From assembly GCA_003144275.1 (NCBI GenBank), contig NJBF01000009.1:7653-71652 (forward strand): a stretch of 64,000 nucleotides of DNA, written 5' to 3'. This DNA comes from Candidatus Heimdallarchaeota archaeon B3_Heim. Lineage in GTDB: Archaea; Asgardarchaeota; Heimdallarchaeia; Hodarchaeales; Hodarchaeaceae. Shown here piece after piece: positions 54,346-62,591 of the stretch; the first letter of the stretch is position 1; each line of letters starts with the position of its first letter. Below the pieces are notes generated by a model. That model saw only the letters and a list, made by a program, of their open reading frames with translations, had not been told where the DNA came from and ran no database searches. The position numbers and the translations under genes were made by a program.

Positions 54346-56832
54346 TCAAAGTCCAATGTAATTATTTTGAGTTCCTCTATTGAACATTTTCAATGAGAGA
54401 ATATTCCCTATACCCATTTCACTTCGTAAATTGAAAAAATAAAAAGGATAGTTCAAAACTATCGCATCAACCTTCTTAGGTGCTAAGCTTTTGGCTGTTC
54501 TCCCTTCTAAGAATTCAATCATATCGTTAGATACTGAGATGACTTTTGTTGGTGACCCAATATCAAAATCTTCTTTATCATACAAAATGAAAGATTCATT
54601 TATTTCTTGCAACCTCGAGAAGAAGTGTTTTTCTAGCTCCCAATTCCTAGACCTAATCATTTGAATCTGTGGTGGTAAATCAATGATCAGATCCTTCCCT
54701 TGTAGGCGATGTTCCTTTTGTGATTCATCTTCCATCAGAAAAGATGAGGTTTGGAATGTGTCGTTGAGTATTGCTTCTTTTAATGTCCATGGTTGAATTG
54801 ATCCATTTTTATAGAGGAACCAGTAACAATGTTTATCAAATTCCGCTAAACTTATGCCAGTTGAGCGAGAAGATATCTTCTTCTTCTTATATGTGAATAT
54901 AAACTTCTTAAATTTACGATCTTTTATCTCGACCCCTTCTAAGACAGCTCTCTTTCCTGACTTCATGAAATACTCTTGATTGGGATCAGCTATAATTAGA
55001 TCGTAATCACTTTTTTGAATCGTAATTTGGGCACCATCAGCTAATTCTAACTCAAATTCAATAGGTGAAACTATGCTTGAAGTAATTTCATATCCAATAA
55101 CTTTTCCCCATATGGTCGTTTCCTTTTTTATTTTTGGTTTTGCGAGTACAAAATGGTTAACAATTTTTTTAGCAGTCTCTTCCTCATAGGTAATTTCTAA
55201 ATAGTCTTTGATATTACCAAAGTCACGAGAGTACTTCATTGAGAGTAAACGATCCATTTCATTATGGGATTTCTGCAATTTTGCAATAGAACGGTTTCTA
55301 AATCCAGGAAGTAATAATCCCCAAATCATTAAACCCGCTCTAATCGCGCCTATCGAATGATCTGCCTGCATTGCAATTCTTATTGAAGTTAACGGATGAG
55401 AGGCAATTAAATTCATGAAACAAGTCATACGGCTAGGAGCAAGATTTTGGTACAAGTAGTAAGCTTGATCTCCCATGAAACGAATATTTTCATCTTTAGT
55501 ACGTTTCTTTCCAGTCATCAACTGAGTATTGAATCCAATTTCCCCAGCTATTCCATAATAAAATCCTTCAAGACGATATAATGATTCTGCTAATTCGATT
55601 CCATAGCCTTTTTGTCTAGTTATTTTGTCAGCTTGCCCTTCTAACATTTTAACAAATGTCAATAAGATTGCAAATAAGGCTATATTGAACAACCAAAACG
55701 ATAAAAAGTCCCAGGTTTGTTCACCAAGAAATACATATTCCCAATAGGTCGCAGGAGCATCAATAATCAATTTCACAATCAACTCAAGAGCAGTTATACC
55801 AAGTAAGATCAATGTATGCTTTTTCTTTACATGAGCTAATTCATGAGCCGTTATTCCTCGAATTTCTGTGTCGGTGAACTGATCTAAATCAGAAGCGATA
55901 TAAGCTATTCGCTGATCAAACCATGGCCCGAAGGCAAAAGCATTTAGAATCGGAGCTTCTACAATACCAATCTTACGAATCGGCGTCTTGATTTTCATCT
56001 GAACCTCTGAAATAATTGAGTGGACTCTTTCATCATCAAGAGGTTTTATTCCGTAAAGGATTGTTAGTAGAGGTCCCGAAATTAAGTAGATAAAGATATT
56101 TACTACAAAGATTGCTGGATATTTTACAATATCTGGAAAATCGAGTTGAAGAATGACTAAGATTGCGACCAAATATAATATTAAATATGTCATCTGGGGG
56201 CTTATAAACCGTGTCACTACAATGAATTTACGACCAAATAGAAGAAATGCCGTGAAAACCATTACCCAGATTATTAAATTATAACCAACGCCAACAAAGA
56301 ATTGCTGAATTTCAATTGCGTTACTAAACCCAAATGAAACCAAGAAATTCTTTAATGAAGCACCTAAAGATGGTATAACCTTTGAAGTTAAATATCCAAT
56401 TGCTACCATAATGAAAAAGAAACCATAACTTATTGTAAAGGTTCCCATCATTCGTACCCATATTGGATTTTCACGTACTTCAAATGTTCCAATAACCATC
56501 AGACCCATTATACCTGCCAGTCCTGATAATAACATGTCACCTGTTAATGCAAATAATCCTGTTGCTAACACACCTATACCAGATAATTCCATGATATCAG
56601 GATAAGAGCGATATTTCAAATACTTCCTAAGTTCTAGGAGGAATATCACAAGTAGTAGTATAGATAAAAGACCAGATAATGTTTGCTCTGTTGAAAAAGA
56701 GTCTAATAGATCTAATAGATCATTTTGTGACAACATTGTAAATTTCACCGTACTTAGAAGGTCTAAAAGGATGATAGGATGTAAGTATGCCGATATTCTG
56801 AGGATATAAATGGCTACTGACCAGTTCTTCAT
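54346..56832 (-). CDS. Membrane M48-type (HtpX-like) zinc protease
   Basis: 828 residues. N-terminal ~265 residues hold about eight transmembrane helices. The M48 site is TAHELAHVKKKHT (HExxH at 330-334), with the third ligand in MLEGQADKIT. Another hydrophobic hairpin precedes the EGQAD segment. Residues ~525-828 are soluble beta-rich, not seen in standard HtpX, which is under 300 residues. Membrane protein quality control is likely for the family. ATG 56832 is chosen; the open frame runs to 56868 but that extension lies in a 33-bp repeat of the TnpB family. Confidence 0.82.
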   Translation of the reverse strand: MKNWSVAIYILRISAYLHPIILLDLLSTVKFTMLSQNDLLDLLDSFSTEQTLSGLLSILLLVIFLLELRKYLKYRSYPDIMELSGIGVLATGLFALTGDMLLSGLAGIMGLMVIGTFEVRENPIWVRMMGTFTISYGFFFIMVAIGYLTSKVIPSLGASLKNFLVSFGFSNAIEIQQFFVGVGYNLIIWVMVFTAFLLFGRKFIVVTRFISPQMTYLILYLVAILVILQLDFPDIVKYPAIFVVNIFIYLISGPLLTILYGIKPLDDERVHSIISEVQMKIKTPIRKIGIVEAPILNAFAFGPWFDQRIAYIASDLDQFTDTEIRGITAHELAHVKKKHTLILLGITALELIVKLIIDAPATYWEYVFLGEQTWDFLSFWLFNIALFAILLTFVKMLEGQADKITRQKGYGIELAESLYRLEGFYYGIAGEIGFNTQLMTGKKRTKDENIRFMGDQAYYLYQNLAPSRMTCFMNLIASHPLTSIRIAMQADHSIGAIRAGLMIWGLLLPGFRNRSIAKLQKSHNEMDRLLSMKYSRDFGNIKDYLEITYEEETAKKIVNHFVLAKPKIKKETTIWGKVIGYEITSSIVSPIEFELELADGAQITIQKSDYDLIIADPNQEYFMKSGKRAVLEGVEIKDRKFKKFIFTYKKKKISSRSTGISLAEFDKHCYWFLYKNGSIQPWTLKEAILNDTFQTSSFLMEDESQKEHRLQGKDLIIDLPPQIQMIRSRNWELEKHFFSRLQEINESFILYDKEDFDIGSPTKVISVSNDMIEFLEGRTAKSLAPKKVDAIVLNYPFYFFNLRSEMGIGNILSLKMFNRGTQNNYIGL

Positions 56833-56846
56833 AGTACTATCAGAAA

Positions 56847-56879
56847 CATGATCAAATTTGTCTGACAATTTTAGTCATG
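56847..56879. repeat. Solo, fused-end remnant of TnpB element (33-bp near-palindrome)
   Basis: Left-end half CATGATCAAATTTG and right-end half TTTTAGTCATG share a single dyad TTGTCTGACAA in the middle. The arms of 16 bases match at 13 positions as inverted repeats. This is what recombination between the two ends of a complete element would leave. It lies 15 bases upstream of the M48 protease start codon. Confidence 0.75.
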
Positions 56880-56950
56880 TAATTATAAATGAGAACCATG
56901 GACTCTTATAATCAGAGTACTTCCTCTAAATCTAGTTGTGTGATGTATAA

Positions 56951-57850
56951 GTGAAAGGATCATCAAAACCTGATTGGATTCGGGCTAAAATTCCAACTGA
57001 AACGAAATTTAAAGAGGTTAGCAATCTAATTAAAAATCAAGGACTTCATACTGTTTGTGAAGAAGCGTTTTGTCCAAATAGAACCGAATGTTGGGAATCT
57101 GGAACTGCTACATTTTTGCTAATGGGTGTTTATTGTACCAGAGCCTGTAAATTCTGTGATGTGGATACTAAAAATCCTCATCAATATCTCGATATTGGTG
57201 AACCTCTGAAAATTGCAGAAGCTATCAAAACTCTTAGCCTGAAATATGTTGTTCTGACTTCCGTGACAAGGGATGATCTTCCTGATGGAGGGGCAAGTCA
57301 TCTAGCTAATTGCATCAGGACAATAAAACAGGAAATGCCTTCTACACTGATAGAAATACTTATCCCTGATTTTAAAGGTAATGTTCAATCATTAAAAACC
57401 ATTGCTAATGCTAAACCTGAAGTAATTGGTCATAATATGGAAACGACTGAAACATTCACCCCTAAAATACGTGATCCTAGAGCCAAATATCAACAATCAT
57501 TATCAGTTCTAAAAACACTTAAAAATATCGACCCTGAAATTTTCACTAAATCTTCAATAATGTTAGGGTTTGGAGAGACTGATAAACAGATCCTTACCTC
57601 ACTTAAAGATTTAAAAGACGTACATGTTGATATCATTACCTTAGGACAATACCTCCAACCTTCTAGAAAAGCTATTCCCGTTCATGATTATATTGAACCA
57701 AAAAAATTCGCATATTGGGAAAATAAAGCCAAAGAAATGGGATTCTCTGCTGTAGTAGCAGGCCCTCTTGTAAGAAGTTCATACCAAGCTGGATTACAAT
57801 ATTCAAGAGTACGAAAAATAGTAAGGAAGAAGCTCAATGAGCAAGAATGA
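56951..57850 (+). CDS. lipA: Lipoyl synthase
   Basis: 299-residue radical SAM enzyme that inserts two sulfurs into octanoyl groups to make lipoyl cofactor. The auxiliary cluster motif CEEAFCPNRTEC and radical SAM motif CTRACKFCDV are complete, GATFLLMG and SVTRDDLPDGGA are typical, and the C-terminal RSSYQAG supplies the Ser ligand of the auxiliary cluster. GTG at 56951 is the start, about 70 bases after the solo repeat. Lipoyl synthase is uneven in archaea. No lipoate-dependent enzyme is in the window. Confidence 0.94.
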   Translation: MKGSSKPDWIRAKIPTETKFKEVSNLIKNQGLHTVCEEAFCPNRTECWESGTATFLLMGVYCTRACKFCDVDTKNPHQYLDIGEPLKIAEAIKTLSLKYVVLTSVTRDDLPDGGASHLANCIRTIKQEMPSTLIEILIPDFKGNVQSLKTIANAKPEVIGHNMETTETFTPKIRDPRAKYQQSLSVLKTLKNIDPEIFTKSSIMLGFGETDKQILTSLKDLKDVHVDIITLGQYLQPSRKAIPVHDYIEPKKFAYWENKAKEMGFSAVVAGPLVRSSYQAGLQYSRVRKIVRKKLNEQE

Positions 57851-58144
57851 AAAACACTATGATTTCAATATGGAAATAATTGTGAGCTTATACAGCAAGT
57901 GGAACGTGGAGAGAGCTTTTCTTGAATTGATCTAGAAAAATCGTCCTTTTATCGAACACTCTAACTAGGCCCTGAAATTAGACCCTCGATATTTACATCT
58001 TCCTTTAAAAGAAGTGAATGTCTGGAATCTGAAAATTGGAATAATAAGAAAATTCTTCAGAGTAAAGATTGAGCCTCTTCAATGCAAATGAGAATTAAAA
58101 TTGACGGAACATTTCTCTAGATAGACATTAAAACTTAAAATTGG

Positions 58145-59164
58145 GTGTTGGATCGATTAGATATGGGCCAAGTAAATCATGTATCACATCAAAAATGTCC
58201 AGAGTGCGGAGCGGTTGATAATATAGTTTCTGATCCAAGGTCAGGGCAATGGATTTGTGCGTGTTGTGGGGTTGTAGTAGATTCATTAATGTTTGATCAG
58301 GGACCGGAATGGAGAGCTTATGATTATCAAGAAGAACAAAATCGTTCTAGAGGCGGTTCGCCACTTTCTTTACTCCAGCCTGATTTTGGAATTAAGACTC
58401 AGATAAGTAAATCTAGAAAAGATGGGAAAGGTCGAAAATTATCTTCTAATAAAAGACTAGCTTATAATCGATTAACAAACGTCGATAATCACGCACATGA
58501 AAGCGAGATCCGCAACTTAAGAATTGCCTTGAGAGAACTTAAGAGGTTACGTAGTCAAATGGAATTGCCAGAAAGAACGGCCCAAATGGCAAGCTCTTAT
58601 TATCGCCAGTGTCTCAAGAAAAATCTGATTCGAGGACGATCAATAGATGGAATGATTGCAGCAAGTCTCTATCTAGCCTGTCGCAAGACAAAAATTCCCC
58701 TTACACTAAAAGATATATCTATTAATGCTAATGTTTCAGCTAAAGAGCTGGGCAGATGTGTTAGGACAATAATTCAACATTTAAGAACAAAACCTGACTC
58801 TGGAAGACATGAAGCCTTAATTCATCGTTTAGGGGAAGAATTGTCATTATCTATGCCTACACGGATGATTGCTGTAAAGATTGCGATTAAAACACGAGAG
58901 TGTGGAATTACTGTTGGTAAAAATCCAATGTCAATTGCTGCTGCGTGTCTGTATATATCAGGTGTAAAAACAGGAGAACGACGAACTCAACAACAAATTG
59001 CTCGAGCAGCTAAAACAACTCCTGTTACGATCAGAAACCGATTCAAGGAAATTGTACGAATCTTAGGTATGGATGATATTGAGGTAAAACGTGGTGCTGC
59101 CGCGATTCCCGTTTTTATTGAGGATCCCAGATCATTATTAAGTGCCACACAGAATGTATTCTAA
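58145..59164 (+). CDS. tfb: Transcription initiation factor TFB (TFIIB)
   Basis: About 333-339 residues. The N-terminal zinc ribbon CPECG...CACCG is followed by the B-finger/linker (GPEWRAYDYQEEQNRSR), then two cyclin-fold repeats (residues ~120-210 and ~215-305; ERTAQMASSYYRQCLKK, DGMIAASLYLACRKTK and SIAAACLYISGVKTG). It recruits RNA polymerase to TBP-bound promoters. The start is GTG 58145 or ATG 58163; the second is equally plausible. It stands alone with a ~290-base AT-rich gap before it. Confidence 0.95.
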   Translation: MLDRLDMGQVNHVSHQKCPECGAVDNIVSDPRSGQWICACCGVVVDSLMFDQGPEWRAYDYQEEQNRSRGGSPLSLLQPDFGIKTQISKSRKDGKGRKLSSNKRLAYNRLTNVDNHAHESEIRNLRIALRELKRLRSQMELPERTAQMASSYYRQCLKKNLIRGRSIDGMIAASLYLACRKTKIPLTLKDISINANVSAKELGRCVRTIIQHLRTKPDSGRHEALIHRLGEELSLSMPTRMIAVKIAIKTRECGITVGKNPMSIAAACLYISGVKTGERRTQQQIARAAKTTPVTIRNRFKEIVRILGMDDIEVKRGAAAIPVFIEDPRSLLSATQNVF

Positions 59165-59224
59165 ATTTATCTCCATTTTCTCCCTTTTTACTTTGGAACA
59201 ATATCACTCTCATTACATGACAGT

Positions 59225-60493
59225 TCAATATTGATTTGCTGACGGAGTTTTTGATTTATACTCAAAAATCAGAAATCCAATAACTATTCCAATAGCATGG
59301 AGTCCTAGGAGAACACCAATGCCTATGCCTGCAATATCTTGATTCAAATTAAGTAGGTAGGCATTAAGAAGTTCGAAAGTGATGATTATTACTGAATTAG
59401 TTAATAGTAGAGCATTTTCTTTTGTGAATATCTTAATATTTCTCACTTTTGTCAAGAATTTGAAGAATGCGTATTTAAATTTGACTAATACAAATATAGA
59501 GAGAATAATTGTTAAAATAAATGCAATTAAGAGTAAAAAATCCAAAAAGACAGTTATTTCCGAAGCGGATGTTTCCAATTGAGCCAGTAGAGAGAAAGAA
59601 TTCCAGAAAGAATGAAAAAAAACGGCATATAATAATCCGTAACGATAGAAAATTAGTCCAAGAACTACTCCAAGAAAAAATACAACGAATAAATGCTCGA
59701 TAGTAAATCTAAATGAACCATTTTGTAGATCTGCAGGTAAGTGGTTAAGACTAAATATTGCACTGCTAAGAAGTATCACAGATACCTTTGAGGATATTCT
59801 CCCTTCTAAGAAAGAAATTACATGTTGACGAAAAATTATTTCTTCAAATAATGGTCCTATTATGATGACTAAGAGAGAAAAAAGTATTGTCACAAGAGGA
59901 TTAGCAAAGTAAACATCATAGGGAGAAGAATGGGACGGAGGAACGGCAAAATAATCCAAAATATTGTCAATAAGAGTGATACTCATTTCTAACAAAGTAA
60001 CTGAAACTAGAAAAACAATGACTAATAGGAGAACCGTTTGTTTTTTCCTTTTTACAGGATCAATCTTTATAACAGTAAATGGTACATACTTAATTAAAAC
60101 AAGAATAAAAACAAGATTTGATATGATTGTAATAAAGAGATTGAGAAACTCCATTATAACTGCATCATCAAAAACATTGAATGGTAAGAATATAATAACA
60201 ACTGTTCCCACAATTAATTGAAATATAAAATAAGAAGAGAGTATAAATATTATCAATAGACTTGAATCGAACGGTAGAAGTCTTGTAATGTACCAGGGCG
60301 TTGTTTTTATTGTCGGTATTCGTGCTTCAGCATTTATAGAGGCAGAACATATTGGACATTCTGATAACTGGTTTGAATATAGGTTACCACAATTTGTACA
60401 AGTATTAATCCCCTCTATCGTTTCTCCACAGAAGATACAATAACGATTAGCTGGAATATGATTACTACAATTAGGACAGATAACCCTGGACAT
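59225..60493 (-). CDS. CPBP-family intramembrane protease with zinc ribbons
   Basis: 422 residues. Residues ~1-55 form two short zinc ribbons (CPNCSNHIPANRYCIFCG and CTNCGN...CPIC). The rest has about eight transmembrane helices with the CPBP active-site motifs: FEEIIFRQHV (EExxxR), SLNHLP and FHSFWNS. CPBP proteases are membrane glutamic-type proteases that include CAAX-processing Rce1. Cytosolic zinc ribbons on the N-terminus are unusual and may bring partners. It is divergent from the prenyl synthase gene. Confidence 0.85.
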   Translation of the reverse strand: MSRVICPNCSNHIPANRYCIFCGETIEGINTCTNCGNLYSNQLSECPICSASINAEARIPTIKTTPWYITRLLPFDSSLLIIFILSSYFIFQLIVGTVVIIFLPFNVFDDAVIMEFLNLFITIISNLVFILVLIKYVPFTVIKIDPVKRKKQTVLLLVIVFLVSVTLLEMSITLIDNILDYFAVPPSHSSPYDVYFANPLVTILFSLLVIIIGPLFEEIIFRQHVISFLEGRISSKVSVILLSSAIFSLNHLPADLQNGSFRFTIEHLFVVFFLGVVLGLIFYRYGLLYAVFFHSFWNSFSLLAQLETSASEITVFLDFLLLIAFILTIILSIFVLVKFKYAFFKFLTKVRNIKIFTKENALLLTNSVIIITFELLNAYLLNLNQDIAGIGIGVLLGLHAIGIVIGFLIFEYKSKTPSANQY

Positions 60494-60625
60494 GGTATGT
60501 TCAACAATGGCTTTATAGGATGAGTTCCGCTAAAAAGGTATTGGTTTAGGAAACGTATTAAACTTAATGCTTAAAATTGAGATTAAGAGGTTCATTCTTT
60601 TACACGTCCAAAGACTTCGGATTAC

Positions 60626-61654
60626 TTGAACGAAGAGGGTATTTCAGTGCTACAACAATTTATTGACGAGGAAATAACGAAAAATTTAGCTAAGCAGCTA
60701 AATTCAGCAATTGAGGGACTTGAAAGCCCCACGAAAGATCGGATTCGTGAGTTTATTCTGTCCACTAAAGGAAAACAATTACGTCCAGCACTTATTGCAG
60801 TTACTACGAAACTTTTAATTCAAGATACTGAGTCACAGGAGTCGCGATTAGCTCGTGCGTATAAATTCGCAATTGTAATTGAATTACTTCATAATATGAC
60901 TCTAATTCATGATGATTTGATTGATAATGCTCCCATTCGTCGTGGAAAGGATGCATTTCATATCAGGCATGGCACTGATCGGGCATTACATGATGTTGAT
61001 GTTCTTCACGCATATGCTCTTACCCTCATTAAAGATGATCCCGCAGGGCTAAAATTAGTACTTGATTATGCTTATCAAGTAGGTTTGGGCAATGCAATCG
61101 AACTAGAAGACAGACTTGATCAGAACTTCGATTTTGAAATGTCACGCGTTATCAAAATAATGGAATATAAAACTGCGGTAGTATTTGCAGGTTGCGTTAG
61201 ATTAGGATGTTTAGCAGCTAATCGTGAAGATTTATTTACAGAGGCATTAAACAAGGCAATTATCGCCGCTGGAATCGCTTTTCAAATTCAAGATGACTAT
61301 TTAGACATTCTTGGCAATCCCGAAGAATTTGGGAAAATGCAATTTTGGGACATTCAAGAATCAAAACGAAATTTGTTCCTACATTTTTCAATGCGAACAG
61401 AACATTCTACTAAAATCAAAGAAATATATAATAAGGATATCGGGCAAAAAAACAAGGAAGATATCGATATCGTCTTAAAAGTTTTTCAGTCTATTCAAGA
61501 AAAGGTAAAAGAAGTTCGCGACCAGTACGCTAAACTAGCAATCGATGGCTTAAAATCTATTCAGGCTAATATAAATAAGGATGATTATCAAGCTGAAGAG
61601 TTAATCGATTTCTTGTTAATCCTATCGAAATACCTTATTGAACGTAGTAAATGA
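60626..61654 (+). CDS. Polyprenyl (GGPP-type) synthase
   Basis: 342-residue trans-prenyltransferase that adds isopentenyl units to make geranylgeranyl or longer diphosphates for ether lipids. FARM motif HDDLIDNAPIRRG and SARM motif QDDYLDI are intact, and KGKQLRPALIA is the diphosphate-binding loop. Chain length cannot be decided. The start is TTG 60626, since no ATG exists upstream of the family N-terminus. The next gene begins inside the last bases or just after it. Confidence 0.9.
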   Translation: MNEEGISVLQQFIDEEITKNLAKQLNSAIEGLESPTKDRIREFILSTKGKQLRPALIAVTTKLLIQDTESQESRLARAYKFAIVIELLHNMTLIHDDLIDNAPIRRGKDAFHIRHGTDRALHDVDVLHAYALTLIKDDPAGLKLVLDYAYQVGLGNAIELEDRLDQNFDFEMSRVIKIMEYKTAVVFAGCVRLGCLAANREDLFTEALNKAIIAAGIAFQIQDDYLDILGNPEEFGKMQFWDIQESKRNLFLHFSMRTEHSTKIKEIYNKDIGQKNKEDIDIVLKVFQSIQEKVKEVRDQYAKLAIDGLKSIQANINKDDYQAEELIDFLLILSKYLIERSK

Positions 61655-61691
61655 ACAAGTAATTATCTTCCACATTAATGGATTGGCTCAA

Positions 61692-62540
61692 ATGAGCAAG
61701 CATAAGGATATTCACAAATATACGATAGAGTTTACAGAGAATTTCTGGATCAATTTATTAGAAGTAGCTGGACACGGGAACGTTAAACAATTTATTATAC
61801 AGGCCCTGAAGGTTGCCCTAGAAGCGCGTACAATCAAATCATTGATTCTTTGCGGAGGAAAAGGTACTAGTTTTCGTCCTCTATCTGTTGCTACACCAGC
61901 TGTAATGCTCCCAATAGGATATCAACCAATTCTTGAATATTCTATTGACCTACTAAGAAAGCATGCGTTAACCGAAATTTTTCTTTCAGTGGGGTATAGA
62001 AAAGAGCATATCCAATATTTGATTACTGAAAAAGATTTTCCAGGTGTTAATCTTGGCTTTATATCTGAGGAAGAACCGTTGGATACTGCTGGTGCAGTTT
62101 TAAATGCGAAAAAACAGTTCAAATCAACATTCTTAGTTATGAATGGTGATTTAATTACAAACTTAGACTTAAGCAAATTGCTAGAATTTCATCGAACTGT
62201 TGTGAAGGAGGGTGGAATAGCTACTATGTTCGTTTTAGAACACGATGACAGTCAAGTAGAGCTAAATAAAGAAGTAAATCAGATAACAAGCTTTGTTAAT
62301 AACAGCAAAAAAGGGTTTAATTACGTGAATGCTGGTGTGTACATCTTTGAACCGGAAATTTTCCCCTATATCGATAAACAAGTGTCTTCACTTGAGAACG
62401 ATATTTTTCCAGTGTTAAGTGAGGAAGGATTGCTTTATGGTTATCTTCCCGAAACACAAGTCTATTGGAATCATATAAATTCACCAAAAAAGTATAAAGA
62501 AGGATGGGCTGATTTTCTTTCGGGAAAATTAGATTTCTAA
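61692..62540 (+). CDS. Nucleotidyltransferase-like protein with degraded catalytic loop
   Basis: 282 residues. Residues ~1-45 are a helical, ribbon-helix-helix-like head. The rest is a sugar-nucleotidyltransferase domain (CGGKGTSFRPLSVATPAVML, VMNGDLITNLDLSKL, NAGVYIFEPEIF). In active enzymes the first loop reads GGxGTRLxPLT...PK; here the Arg and the Lys are replaced by Ser and Ala. The product may be a non-catalytic regulator, like eukaryotic GMPPA, or a diverged enzyme. ATG 61692 is preferred; the frame opens at 61638 inside the previous gene. It precedes a GT2 gene. Confidence 0.75.
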   Translation: MSKHKDIHKYTIEFTENFWINLLEVAGHGNVKQFIIQALKVALEARTIKSLILCGGKGTSFRPLSVATPAVMLPIGYQPILEYSIDLLRKHALTEIFLSVGYRKEHIQYLITEKDFPGVNLGFISEEEPLDTAGAVLNAKKQFKSTFLVMNGDLITNLDLSKLLEFHRTVVKEGGIATMFVLEHDDSQVELNKEVNQITSFVNNSKKGFNYVNAGVYIFEPEIFPYIDKQVSSLENDIFPVLSEEGLLYGYLPETQVYWNHINSPKKYKEGWADFLSGKLDF

Positions 62541-62591
62541 CGTATACCATAGGTCTTTTCCCAGACTGAACTAGATACGGGAAATTAACAA

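Noticed and set aside
54292..54360. 22-codon plus-strand frame between the coiled-coil and M48 genes
   Set aside because: Very short, no ribosome-binding motif, and it overlaps the M48 3' end; no support beyond an ATG and a stop.
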